Shown here piece by piece: positions 49,592 through 57,714 of a stretch of 64,000 nucleotides of DNA. The notes below the pieces were generated by a model. The model had not been told where the DNA came from. It made no database searches and saw only the letters and a program-made list of their open reading frames with translations. The stretch is from Catenulispora acidiphila DSM 44928 (GTDB lineage Bacteria; Actinomycetota; Actinomycetes; Streptomycetales; Catenulisporaceae): NCBI RefSeq assembly GCF_000024025.1, contig NC_013131.1, forward strand, positions 9,156,229-9,220,228. Direction: 5' to 3'. Positions within the stretch are counted from its first letter, which is position 1. Each line of letters opens with the position of its first letter. Made by a program: the position numbers and the translations under genes.

Positions 49592-50062
49592 CTAGCAGCC
49601 GACCCACTCATGGTCGCCGTCGGCGAACTCCTCGCGCTTCCAGATCGGCACCTGCGCCTTGAGCGTGTCGATGAACGCCCGACAGGCGGCGAAGGCCTCG
49701 GCGCGGTGCGGCGCGGAGGCTCCGACCACGACCGCGAGATCGCCGACGGTCAGTGCGCCCACCCGGTGGACGGCCGAGACGGCGACCACGTCCGGGTGCG
49801 CCTCGGCGATGTCCTCGGCGACCTTCGCCAGCAGTTCGGCGGCGGAGGGGTGCGCGCTGTAGTCCAGCGCGGTGACGCTCCGGCCGTGGTCGTGGTCGCG
49901 CACGACCCCGATGAACAGCGCGATGCCGCCCGCGCTCTGGTGCGTGACCGCCGCGACGACCTCGTCGACGGAGAGCGGCTCCTCGCGGACGTCCGTGTGG
50001 ATGACCGTCCTGCCGGCCGTGTGTCCCGCCGTCACGCTCTCCTGCTCCTTCTCCTCGATCAC
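49592..50062 (-). CDS. moaE: Molybdopterin synthase catalytic subunit
   Basis: A 156-residue MoaE, which with MoaD transfers sulfur to precursor Z to make molybdopterin. The family motifs GGIALFIGVVRDHDHG, LDYSAHPSAAELL and the C-terminal PIWKREEFADGDHEW with the catalytic lysine are all present. The GTG start overlaps the upstream stop by four bases (GTGA) and has GGAGG nine bases before it. No other molybdenum-cofactor gene is in the window. Confidence 0.94.
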   Translation of the reverse strand: MIEEKEQESVTAGHTAGRTVIHTDVREEPLSVDEVVAAVTHQSAGGIALFIGVVRDHDHGRSVTALDYSAHPSAAELLAKVAEDIAEAHPDVVAVSAVHRVGALTVGDLAVVVGASAPHRAEAFAACRAFIDTLKAQVPIWKREEFADGDHEWVGC

Positions 50063-51165
50063 GACACTGATCCTCCCCCACGGCGCTTGCGCCGTGCCCG
50101 CCGCACCAGGGCCGCGGTGCCGACCAGCGCGACCGTGGCGCCGGCCGCGCCGAGGCCGGCGGCGGCGTCCTTCTTGCCCAGGCGCCGGGCCAGCGCGGCG
50201 TGGTGGCCGTCGATGTCCTCGAGAAGCTGGCCGAACGCTTCCTCGTTCGTGAAGGCCGGCTCCCACCCGGCTTCCCTAAGCTTCTTGTTGGAAACCGCCC
50301 ACGGATGCATCACGTACTGCAGGTCGCTGGCGGGGGCGGGAGTCAGGTGCAGCCTGTGCAGCCGCTCGGCGGCGCCCACAGCAAGCCCTTCCGGGAGCTC
50401 CATCCGGCGCATCCCGGAGATCTCCTCTACTTCATCCTGCGTGAGCCAGCCGTCCGAAGCCACCGGGACGACCCCGCTGACCTTGCCCAGCGCCGCGTAC
50501 TCCAGAGCGGACAGCAGGTCGTCGATGTGGCAGAACTGCCAGACCGGCTTCGACCCGCGCACCACCAACAGGCGGGGCGCCTCGAAGTGCCGCGTCAGGT
50601 AGGTGTCCACGCCGGGACCGACAATGGCGGCCGGGCGCAGCACGGTGACGTCCAGACCGGGGTGCGCGCGCGGCGCGATCGCGGCCAGCCGCTCGATCTC
50701 CAGCAGGTCGCCGACGAGGGTGCCGTCGGGGGTGGCGCGCAGCGGGGCGTCGTCCTCCAGCGGGAGCGGGTTGTCCGGGAGGGCGCCGTAGACCATGGCG
50801 GTGGACAGCAGGACCACATGGTGGACGCCGGCGGCGGCCGCGGCGGTGATGGCGGTCTGGGCGGCGCGGACGTTGCGCGCGGTGCGCTCACGGGGTTCGG
50901 AGTTCAGATCGGCGTCAACCGCCAAGTGCACCAGCGTGTCCACCCCGGACAGGCGTTCGGCCAGCTGGGGGTCGGTGACCTCGCCCAAACGCCAGGTCGC
51001 CGGGGCGGCGCCGCGCTCGGCGTCCAGCCCCACGACCCGGCGCACCTCGCCGCCGAAGGCGAGCTTGCCGGTCAGCGCCTCGCCCAGTCGGGCGGCCGCA
51101 CCGGTGACGGCGATGGTGGGCTTGCTGGTGCGGCCGGGGCGCTTGCGGTCCGGCGAGGAACTCAC
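50059..51165 (-). CDS. NAD-dependent epimerase/dehydratase family protein with C-terminal membrane helix
   Basis: A 368-residue extended short-chain dehydrogenase-like protein. The cofactor loop is IAVTGAAARLG, a variant of TGxxGxxG, and the catalytic region reads STAMVYG where SxxxYxxxK family members have further residues; the lysine is not seen at the usual position, so catalysis is uncertain. A C-terminal hydrophobic stretch (LGAAGATVALVGTAALV) with a basic tail may anchor it to the membrane. AGGAG precedes the GTG. It is translationally coupled to moaE. Confidence 0.85.
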   Translation of the reverse strand: MSSSPDRKRPGRTSKPTIAVTGAAARLGEALTGKLAFGGEVRRVVGLDAERGAAPATWRLGEVTDPQLAERLSGVDTLVHLAVDADLNSEPRERTARNVRAAQTAITAAAAAGVHHVVLLSTAMVYGALPDNPLPLEDDAPLRATPDGTLVGDLLEIERLAAIAPRAHPGLDVTVLRPAAIVGPGVDTYLTRHFEAPRLLVVRGSKPVWQFCHIDDLLSALEYAALGKVSGVVPVASDGWLTQDEVEEISGMRRMELPEGLAVGAAERLHRLHLTPAPASDLQYVMHPWAVSNKKLREAGWEPAFTNEEAFGQLLEDIDGHHAALARRLGKKDAAAGLGAAGATVALVGTAALVRRARRKRRGGGSVS

Positions 51166-51261
51166 TGAGGCTCTCCTGTGGTTACGTTAGATGTGTAGAG
51201 GAAGCAGTCTCCGCGCTGTCGAACCGATCCTTCTTCCCCGTCGTCCGTGAGGTCACCCGCC

Positions 51262-52875
51262 GTGAACAAGAACCCCGAAGATCACAACCCCTCGGACGGC
51301 GACGAGTCGCAGAACCAGGGTAAGCGCCCGGACGGTCCCGTTGATCCGTTGGGGGCCATGTTCCAGCAGATGTTCGGCGGAAGCGGGGCGCAGTCCCCGG
51401 GCTCGAACATCCCGGGCATGCCGGACCCGCAGATGCTGCAGATGGTGTTCAGCCAGATCCAGGCCCTGATGAGCGGCGGCGGCGACGGCGCGGTGAACTG
51501 GGACCTGGCCAAGACCATGGCGCGCAACGCCGTGGCCGCCGCCGGCCCGGACCCCTCGCCCACCGACGGCGAGCAGCGCACCTACGACGGCGCCGTCCAG
51601 CTCGCCGAGCACTGGCTGGACCAGGTCACCTCGCTCCCGGCGGGCACCTCCGGCACCCGCGTGTGGTCCCGCGCGCAGTGGATCGAGGAGACGCTCCCGG
51701 TCTGGAAGCAGCTGGTCGAGCCGGTCGCCGAGCGCATCACCTCGGCGATGGGCGAGGCGGTCGGCGGCGCCGTCGGCGAGCTGGGCATGCCGGAGAACCC
51801 GGAGGCGGCCGGCCTGCCGCCGGGCATGGGCGACATGCTGGGCAACCTGTTCGGCGGCGCCGCGGGCGGTGCCGGCGGCGGGGCGAACCCGCTGGGCGGG
51901 ATGCTCAAGCAGATGGGCACCGCGATGTTCGGCTCCCAGGTCGGCCAGGCGCTGGCCTCGCTGGCCGGCGAGGTCGTGTCCGGCAGCGACATCGGGCTGC
52001 CGCTGGGCCCGGAGGGCAAGGCGGTGCTGCTCCCGGCGAACGTGGACGTCTTCGCCGAAGGACTCGAGGTCGACATCGACCAGGTCCGGCTGTACCTGGC
52101 GCTGCGCGAGGCCGCCTACCAGCGGCTGTTCTCGCACGTCCCGTGGCTCAAGCCCCGGCTGCTCGGCGCGGTCGAGGAGTACGCGCGCGGCATCACGGTC
52201 GACGCCTCCAAGTTCAGCGAGCTGGCGCAGCAGGCCGAGCAGATGGACCTGACCAACCTGGACCCCTCGCAGCTGGAGAACATGCTCGGCGGCGGCGGAC
52301 TGTTCACCCCGGTGGACTCCCCGGCGCAGAAGGCGGCACTGGCCCGGCTCGAGACGCTGCTGGCCCTGGCTGAGGGCTGGGTCGACGCGGTGGTGCACGC
52401 CGCGGCAGCGCCGCAGCTGTCGGCGGCGGACGCGCTGCGCGAGACGCTGCGGCGGCGGCGCGCGGCCGGCGGTCCGGCGGAGCAGACGTTCTCGGCGCTG
52501 GTCGGCCTGGAGCTGCGCCCGCGGCGGCTGCGCGACGCGTCCCGGCTGTGGGCGTCGCTGGCCGACGCGCGCGGGCTGGAGGGGCGCGACGCGGTCTGGT
52601 CGCACCCGGACCTGCTGCCGACGTCCGCCGACCTGGACGACCCGGACGGGTTCGTGCACGGCCGGGACGCCGAGGACGGGATGGAGTTCGACTTCTCGGG
52701 GCTGGACGAGCTGCTGGGCGGCGGGACCGGCACGACCGGGGCGAAGGACGGCGGGGCTGTGGATAACGGCCCTGTGGATAACGAGAAGGACGACAAGAGC
52801 TCGGACGAGGACGGCAAGGGCGGCGAGGGCGACAAGGGCTCGGACGAGGACGGCGAAGACAAGCCGAAGCAGTAG
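51262..52875 (+). CDS. Zincin_2 (DUF2342) family protein, probable inactive metalloprotease fold
   Basis: A 537-residue cytoplasmic protein. The N-terminal ~160 residues include Gly/Met-rich stretches. The family core is read in LPLGPEGKAVLLPANVDVF, YLALREAAYQRLFSHVPWL, LALAEGWVDAVV and ALVGLELRPRRLRDA. In a zincin the metal helix would be HExxH; here the position reads RExxY, so a metal site is doubtful. The last ~60 residues are an acidic Asp/Glu/Lys/Gly repeat tail. I chose GTG at 51262, with GAGG nine bases before it, over GTG at 51247. Two DnaA-box-like sequences lie inside the coding of the tail. Confidence 0.85.
   Translation: MNKNPEDHNPSDGDESQNQGKRPDGPVDPLGAMFQQMFGGSGAQSPGSNIPGMPDPQMLQMVFSQIQALMSGGGDGAVNWDLAKTMARNAVAAAGPDPSPTDGEQRTYDGAVQLAEHWLDQVTSLPAGTSGTRVWSRAQWIEETLPVWKQLVEPVAERITSAMGEAVGGAVGELGMPENPEAAGLPPGMGDMLGNLFGGAAGGAGGGANPLGGMLKQMGTAMFGSQVGQALASLAGEVVSGSDIGLPLGPEGKAVLLPANVDVFAEGLEVDIDQVRLYLALREAAYQRLFSHVPWLKPRLLGAVEEYARGITVDASKFSELAQQAEQMDLTNLDPSQLENMLGGGGLFTPVDSPAQKAALARLETLLALAEGWVDAVVHAAAAPQLSAADALRETLRRRRAAGGPAEQTFSALVGLELRPRRLRDASRLWASLADARGLEGRDAVWSHPDLLPTSADLDDPDGFVHGRDAEDGMEFDFSGLDELLGGGTGTTGAKDGGAVDNGPVDNEKDDKSSDEDGKGGEGDKGSDEDGEDKPKQ
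52758..52781 (-). other. Two DnaA-box sequences in tandem
   Basis: TGTGGATAA occurs at 52758-52766 and again at 52773-52781, the complement of the perfect box TTATCCACA, 15 bases apart and within the end of the Zincin_2 gene. Together with three boxes at 53634-53676 they form a cluster on both sides of the M48-like gene. Confidence 0.6.
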
Positions 52876-53008
52876 CCGCTGCCAGGAGTACTCGGCGGGT
52901 GGTGCCCGGCTCGCGACGGCGAACGTCATCGTCGGCGCGTGGCCGGGCGTCACCAGCGGTTATCTGACGTCGACATCTGTCGGCATCTGAGGTCAGCCTC
53001 GGTACGCC

Positions 53009-53551
53009 TCAGTCGGCGTCGTCCGCCGCCACGTTGCCTCCCGCACTGGCGAACCCTTCGAGAAACCCTCGAGCGCGCTCCGTCTTCGGATACACGCTCA
53101 TCAGCTCCCAGAAGCGCGGGCCGTGGCTGGGGACGAGCAGGTGCGCCAGCTCGTGCAGCAGGACGTAGTCCAGCACATACTCCGGCATCCCGCGCACCCG
53201 GTCGGAGATGCGGATCGTGCCGTCCACAGGCGTGCAGGAACCCCAGCGCGCCTGCTGGTTGGCGACCCAGCGGACGCTGGAGGGCTGCGCTCTGCCGTCG
53301 AAGTAGCGAACCGACAGGTCACGGGCACGACGAGACAGCTCCTCGTCGTCCGGTCTGCGCTTGCGTTCCTGGCCCGCGAGCCGGGCGAGCATCTTGTCGA
53401 CCCACTGCTTTTCCTCAGCACGCGTCATCTGCGCGGGGATCAGCACCACGGTCTTGTCGCCGTCCCGGTACGCAGAGACGGTGCGCCGCCGCCGGTTGCT
53501 GCGCCGCACCTCGATCTGACCGCCCTGGTGGGGGGCTTCGTCGAGTCCCAC
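53009..53551 (-). CDS. M48/YgjP-like metallopeptidase
   Basis: A 180-residue protein with the zinc helix HELAH (His133, Glu134, His137) and the upstream stretch RWGSCTPVDGTIRISDRVRGMPEYVLDYVL typical of the YgjP/DUF45 metallopeptidase group. A basic N-terminal region (EVRRSNRRRRTVSAYRDGDKTVVLIP) is also conserved. The GTG opening VGLDEAPHQGG fits homologues; no Shine-Dalgarno is obvious. Substrate unknown. Confidence 0.9.
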   Translation of the reverse strand: MGLDEAPHQGGQIEVRRSNRRRRTVSAYRDGDKTVVLIPAQMTRAEEKQWVDKMLARLAGQERKRRPDDEELSRRARDLSVRYFDGRAQPSSVRWVANQQARWGSCTPVDGTIRISDRVRGMPEYVLDYVLLHELAHLLVPSHGPRFWELMSVYPKTERARGFLEGFASAGGNVAADDAD

Positions 53552-53633
53552 GGCAAGGGACCCTAGCGTGCCCCACCCCCCAATGGCGTTATCGAAAAGA
53601 CATCCCGGGGCGTCGGGATCGGCGCAAATCCGA

Positions 53634-53676
53634 TTGTCCACATGCCGTGCACAGGTTTTCCACAGAGTTATCCACA
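53634..53676 (+). other. Cluster of three DnaA-box-like 9-mers
   Basis: TTGTCCACA (53634-53642, the actinobacterial consensus), TTTTCCACA (53656-53664, one mismatch) and TTATCCACA (53668-53676, the classic box) follow one another within 43 bases, all on the same strand. They occupy the intergenic gap upstream of the M48-like gene. No replication gene is near, so this is not an obvious origin; DnaA titration or regulation is possible. Confidence 0.65.
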
Positions 53677-53715
53677 GGCTGGGCACTCCTGTGGGTTGCC
53701 TAACACAAAGAGTGA

Positions 53716-54519
53716 TCAGGCGCCGGTGAAGCGCGGCACACGCCGCTCGCGCTGGGCCGCGAGGCCTTCCTGAAGATCCTCGGTGGCCATCGTGATCGGC
53801 TGCGCGAGCGCCTCCCAGCGCAGTGCGGCCTCGAACGACTCGTGTCCGTCACCGATCAGTGCCTGCTTGGTGAGCTTCACCGCGATCGGCGCTCCGGCGG
53901 CCACATCGGAGGCGATCCGCTCGATCTCCCCAGGGAAGTCCCCGGCGGGGAACACCCTGTTGAAGACGCCGAGCGCGACAGCTTCCGCGCCGCTCACGGC
54001 ACGGTTCGTGTAGAGCAGCTCACGCGCGGTGGCCATGCCCACGACCTCCGGCAGCAGCCACGTCGCGGCCATCCCCGGGTGCATGCCGAGCTTGGTGAAC
54101 GGGACCGCGAACGTCGCGGTGTCCACCGCGTAGCGCAGATCGCAGGCCAGAGCCAGACACGCGCCGGCGCCCACCGCCGGGCCGTTGACCGCGGCGATGG
54201 TCGGGACCGGCAGATCCCGCAGGCTCAGCCAGATCCGGTAGAAGGGCAGCATCTTGTCGCGGAGTTTTTCCACAGGCGCGCCCGGCTCGGCGCCGATCCA
54301 CCCGAGATCGCCGCCGGCGCAGAAGGCGGAGCCGGCTCCGGTCACGACGACACAGCGGATTTCCTCGTCCCGCGCGATCTCCCGCATGAGCCGCTCCCAG
54401 GACGCGGTCATCGGCGCGGTCATCGCGTTGCGCCGGTCCGGGTCGTCCAACGTCACGGTCAACACACCATCCGACGTGCGGCGGACGGCCAAGAGCGGAT
54501 ATTCGCGCGACTCAGGCAT
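53716..54519 (-). CDS. Enoyl-CoA hydratase/isomerase family protein
   Basis: A 267-residue crotonase. The acyl-CoA oxyanion regions are seen as GSAFCAGGDLGWIG and AVNGPAVGAGACLALACDLRYA. At the positions of the two catalytic glutamates it reads KLGMHPGMAATWLLP, so the classical hydratase pair is not complete; an isomerase, hydrolase or other crotonase reaction is possible. The ATG opens MPESREYPLL. It is a single gene. Confidence 0.9.
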   Translation of the reverse strand: MPESREYPLLAVRRTSDGVLTVTLDDPDRRNAMTAPMTASWERLMREIARDEEIRCVVVTGAGSAFCAGGDLGWIGAEPGAPVEKLRDKMLPFYRIWLSLRDLPVPTIAAVNGPAVGAGACLALACDLRYAVDTATFAVPFTKLGMHPGMAATWLLPEVVGMATARELLYTNRAVSGAEAVALGVFNRVFPAGDFPGEIERIASDVAAGAPIAVKLTKQALIGDGHESFEAALRWEALAQPITMATEDLQEGLAAQRERRVPRFTGA

Positions 54520-54624
54520 GGCGTCAGCGTAGCGGTGCGGTTTGGGCCCCGCGCTGCCGTATGGTGTTCCGCGTTCGGGGTGAAAGGTACGTATGGCCTC
54601 AGATACGGAAGGTAGTGACAAACC

Positions 54625-54783
54625 ATGGCGGAGTCGTACACCGGGGACGCCTACTGCGTGAAGTGCAAGGAGAAGAAGAACTTCACCGGCGAGGTGAAGG
54701 TCAGCGACTCGGGCCGGCGGATGGCGCAGGGAATCTGCCCGACCTGCGGGACCAAGCTCAACCGGATCCTGGGCAAGGCCTGA
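54625..54783 (+). CDS. DUF5679 small zinc-ribbon-like protein
   Basis: A 52-residue protein with two Cys pairs, CVKC and CPTC, forming a likely zinc ribbon, and the family ending TKLNRILGKA. DUF5679 proteins are common in actinobacteria; function unknown, though a ribosome- or nucleic-acid-associated role would suit the basic ribbon. The ATG follows GGAAGG by some 13 bases. A perfect hairpin follows the gene, 18 bases past the stop. Confidence 0.88.
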   Translation: MAESYTGDAYCVKCKEKKNFTGEVKVSDSGRRMAQGICPTCGTKLNRILGKA

Positions 54784-54800
54784 GGTCCGGTGCACGCAGG

Positions 54801-54824
54801 CGGCGGCCGGTCCTCCGGCCGCCG
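54801..54824 (+). terminator. Hairpin after the DUF5679 gene
   Basis: A perfect stem CGGCGGCCGG / CCGGCCGCCG with a TCCT loop lies between the DUF5679 stop and the ThiF-like gene. It may terminate the short upstream transcript or attenuate the downstream one. No U-tract is present. Confidence 0.5.
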
Positions 54825-54864
54825 TACGGGTGAATTAGGGGGCTGACACGGCGGGAGGCCGAAC

Positions 54865-56124
54865 GTGCGTCCGGTGCTGAAAGCGGGACTGCGGCGGTTG
54901 TGGCGGCCCGGCGGCTCACTGCAGGTGGGGGTGACACCGGGCAGGTCGCTGCTGCTGAACGGACTGAGTCCGACCGCGACCGCGTTCCTGGGCGCACTCG
55001 ACGGACACCGCGACATCGCAGGCTTGCTGACCCTGGCTGAAGAGATCGGACTATCCGGCGCACACGCCACGACACTGCTCGACATGCTCGCCCGAGCCGG
55101 ATTCCTCGACGACGCCGCCTACGACCCGGGCCCGGCGCTGCGCGCGCTGGATGTCGCCGAAGCCGACCGGCTGGCTCCCGACATGGCGGCGCTGGCGCTC
55201 GGATACCTGGTTCCCGGCGGCGCGGTGCGAGCGATGACGCGGCGACGGATGGCAGTGGTCGCCGTGTACGGATGCGGACGCGTCGGAGCGTCGGTCGCGC
55301 ACATGCTGGCTTCGGCAGGGATCGGGTGCGTGGTGCCGATCGACAGCGGGCGGGCTCGGGCGGCCGATGCGGCACCGGCGGGATTCCGGAATCCACGAGG
55401 ACTGAGCCACCGGGACGAGCGGGAGGTTCCTGCTCCGCGGCGTGGGCGAGGACGCGGAAGTCGTGCGGCGGATAGTGCGGCTGCCGACACGGTTAGCGCG
55501 ACGACGAACACCGCCGATCCCCAGCCCGACGACGAATCCAACCTCGCCGCTCCCCCACCCCGCCGCCAAGACCTCGTCCGCACCCTGATCCGCACCTCGG
55601 CTCCCAGCACCCGCACCACGATGCCGGCCAACCGCCAGCGCCCCGACGTCGCTGTCCTCGCCCCGATCGCCGACGGCTACCCGGCGCAGGCCGCCACCCT
55701 CCAGTCCGACGGCGTGCCGCACGTCCCGGCCGAGGTGCACGAGACCACCGGCGTGCTCGGACCGTTCGTCCAGCCGGGCCGCACCTCCTGCCTGCGCTGC
55801 CGCGACCTGTACCGCACCGCGCGCGACCCGGGGTGGCCGCGGGCGATGGTGCCGTTCGGCGGCGTGGACGCCGTACCGGCGGCGGAAGACCGGGCCTGCG
55901 ACGTCACGATGGCGACCCACCTGGCGGTCCAGACGGCGCTGCACGTCCTGGCCTTCGTCGAGGGCGACCCGCCGCCGACGATGAACGCCACGCTGGAACT
56001 GGCACCGCCCTTCGGCGCACAGACCCGGCACGAGCGGCCGCCGCACCCGGACTGCGGATGCCTGGTCGACCTCACCGAGGAAGCACCCGCTGGTTCCTAC
56101 CTGAGCTTCCGAGCAGGCCGCTGA
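54865..56124 (+). CDS. ThiF/E1-like family protein
   Basis: A 419-residue protein related to ThiF-type adenylyltransferases, by overall similarity to an actinobacterial group found near UvrD2/M48 genes. The N-terminal ~120 residues form a winged-helix-like region. The nucleotide loop is VVAVYGCGRVGASVAHML. A stretch around residues 175-240 is Arg/Ser/Asp-rich and disordered-looking. The C-terminal half holds CLRCRDL and HPDCGCL, likely zinc ligands, and GDPPPTMNATLEL. The usual E1 catalytic arginines and acidic residues are not clearly visible, so activity is uncertain. GTG start with GGGAGG 7 bases before. Confidence 0.75.
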   Translation: MRPVLKAGLRRLWRPGGSLQVGVTPGRSLLLNGLSPTATAFLGALDGHRDIAGLLTLAEEIGLSGAHATTLLDMLARAGFLDDAAYDPGPALRALDVAEADRLAPDMAALALGYLVPGGAVRAMTRRRMAVVAVYGCGRVGASVAHMLASAGIGCVVPIDSGRARAADAAPAGFRNPRGLSHRDEREVPAPRRGRGRGSRAADSAAADTVSATTNTADPQPDDESNLAAPPPRRQDLVRTLIRTSAPSTRTTMPANRQRPDVAVLAPIADGYPAQAATLQSDGVPHVPAEVHETTGVLGPFVQPGRTSCLRCRDLYRTARDPGWPRAMVPFGGVDAVPAAEDRACDVTMATHLAVQTALHVLAFVEGDPPPTMNATLELAPPFGAQTRHERPPHPDCGCLVDLTEEAPAGSYLSFRAGR

Positions 56125-56264
56125 CGACGAGCCCGCCGAACGTCAGAAATCGGCGGCGGCGGCGAAGGTCGATGGCGGAACTTTCAGTCGCCACCTCGTC
56201 GGAAAGCGTGAACCGCCGATGCCGGGCACGCCACGCGCCCGCCGGATTCCCGTGCGGACCGCCG

Positions 56265-57071
56265 TCAGCGCGGCAGCGCCTCGTACGCCTCCCAGGCGTC
56301 CAGCGTGACCTGCTCGAAGCCCAGGCCGTAGGCCGTCACGCCGCGGCCGTACGCGCCGAGCCAGCACTCGCGCAGCTCCGCGGCCAGGACCCAGCCGTAC
56401 TCGCTCTCGCGGTAGCGGAAGCGGGTGGGCTTGCCGTCGACCGGGAGCTGGACCGCACGCCAGGGAGCGTCGTCCAGGTTCTCGGCGACCTCGTAGGCCA
56501 GGTCGGTCTGCTGGTGCAGCCAGTCGCCGCGCAGTGCCTTGTCGACGGCCCAGGGCCAGGCGTCGGACAGCAGTCCCAAGCCCGCCACGGCAGCCAGCGT
56601 GGACAAGGTGGTCGGCTCCAGCACGGCCGCGCCGCCACCGGGACGGCGGTCCAGGCGGGCCATGGTCACCACGCCGCAGAAGCGGCGGGGGGACAGGTCG
56701 TCGGGGCGGCGGGCCGGGTGGTCGCCGTGGCCCAGAGTGCCGTACTCGGCGACACCGTCGGGACCGAGCATGATCGAGCCCAGCCAGCGGTCGCCGACCC
56801 ACGCCTCGTCCAGGCCGTACCAGGGCACCGCGGTGCGCTGGCCGGGCCAGGCGTCGGGTTCGGAGGCGGCCAGGGCGGCGGCGGAGATGGAGGCGATCGG
56901 CGGGCCCGGGACGAAGTCGTCGAGGGCTGAGGTGCGGCCGGGACGCTTGTCGGCCTCGGCAACCGCGCCGGAAGCGGCGGCGGCGCCATCGGCTACCGGC
57001 GCCAGCGAGCCCGGCTGCGAGGCCGGGCCGGGGGGATCGGGGAAGTCTTCAGTGGAGATGGTGCTGCTCAT
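56265..57071 (-). CDS. Uncharacterised protein downstream of tatB
   Basis: A 268-residue protein I do not recognise. The first ~55 residues are Pro/Ala/Gly-rich and disordered-looking; the rest is folded-looking with many Trp and Tyr (PWYGLDEAWVGDRWLGSIMLG, RYRESEYGWVLAAELRECWLGAYGRG). There is no signal peptide. It begins 6 bases after the tatB stop with GAGG before its ATG, so it is translationally coupled to tatB; a link to Tat export or to the SigE regulon is suggested only by position. Confidence 0.7.
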   Translation of the reverse strand: MSSTISTEDFPDPPGPASQPGSLAPVADGAAAASGAVAEADKRPGRTSALDDFVPGPPIASISAAALAASEPDAWPGQRTAVPWYGLDEAWVGDRWLGSIMLGPDGVAEYGTLGHGDHPARRPDDLSPRRFCGVVTMARLDRRPGGGAAVLEPTTLSTLAAVAGLGLLSDAWPWAVDKALRGDWLHQQTDLAYEVAENLDDAPWRAVQLPVDGKPTRFRYRESEYGWVLAAELRECWLGAYGRGVTAYGLGFEQVTLDAWEAYEALPR

Positions 57072-57077
57072 GGAACC

Positions 57078-57509
57078 TCACGTCGCATCCGCGTCAAACG
57101 GCGGGCGCTCGCCCGCGGCCAGGCGCGGGGCGGGAGCCCGGTAGAGGGCATCGTCCGGGGTCGCGTCGTCGGCGGCCAGGGGGCGTCGGGCGCCGTCGGC
57201 CGCGGAGCGTATCTCGCCGTTGAGCGAGTCGGTGATGTCCCTGATCTCGCGGAAGTCGCCGCCGTCGGGTCCGAGCACGTGCTTGCGCACGAAGTTCTTC
57301 GGGTGCAGGTCGGTCAGTTCCATGTCCTGGAACTCCGGACCCAGCTCCTTCTTCAGGTCGTTCTGGGCGTTGCGGGTGAACTCCCGGAACTGCCGCAGGG
57401 TACGCGCCAGACCCTGTACCGCGCCGGGCAGCTTGTCCGGGCCGAACAGCATGACGGCCAGGGCCAGCAGCGCGATCAGCTCCAGCGGGCTGATGTCGAG
57501 AAACGGCAC
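57078..57509 (-). CDS. tatB: Sec-independent protein translocase subunit TatB
   Basis: A 143-residue TatB. The N-terminal helix MPFLDISPLELIALLALAVMLFGPDKLP contains the FGPDKLP hinge, followed by the amphipathic helix VQGLARTLRQFREFTR and an acidic, Pro-rich tail. It recruits twin-arginine precursors at the membrane. AGGAG precedes the GTG start. In actinobacteria tatB commonly follows sigE-rseA-htrA; here htrA is missing. One Tat-type substrate, the sugar-binding lipoprotein at 37907-39244, is in the same window. Confidence 0.93.
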   Translation of the reverse strand: MPFLDISPLELIALLALAVMLFGPDKLPGAVQGLARTLRQFREFTRNAQNDLKKELGPEFQDMELTDLHPKNFVRKHVLGPDGGDFREIRDITDSLNGEIRSAADGARRPLAADDATPDDALYRAPAPRLAAGERPPFDADAT

Positions 57510-57634
57510 GGTGGAAGGCTCCTGCTCTGGCGGGCGCGGCCGGCGGCTTTCCGGCGCTACGCGCTAGCGTAACTCCCGTTCGGGCCGATGCCGGACCCTC
57601 GGCGGTGGATGTTTCGTCGATCCTTGTGCGTCAA

Positions 57635-57653
57635 GGCTCGGCACTGCCGAGCC
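57635..57653 (-). terminator. Short hairpin between anti-sigma gene and tatB
   Basis: GGCTCGGC / GCCGAGCC with a 3-base loop, in the 205-base gap where htrA is absent relative to other actinobacteria. It could end the sigE-rseA message. The gap also holds AGCGTA-like elements that could be a tatB promoter, but none is convincing. Confidence 0.35.
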
Positions 57654-57714
57654 CCGACGTCAAGAGGGAGTCCGCGACCGCCTCGCACGAGCCGGGCGTT
57701 TCACGCCCCGTGGA

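Noticed and set aside
52758-53676. A chromosomal replication origin
   Set aside because: DnaA boxes are present but dnaA, dnaN, gyrB, an AT-rich unwinding element and the usual number of boxes are not; a smaller DnaA-binding role is more likely.
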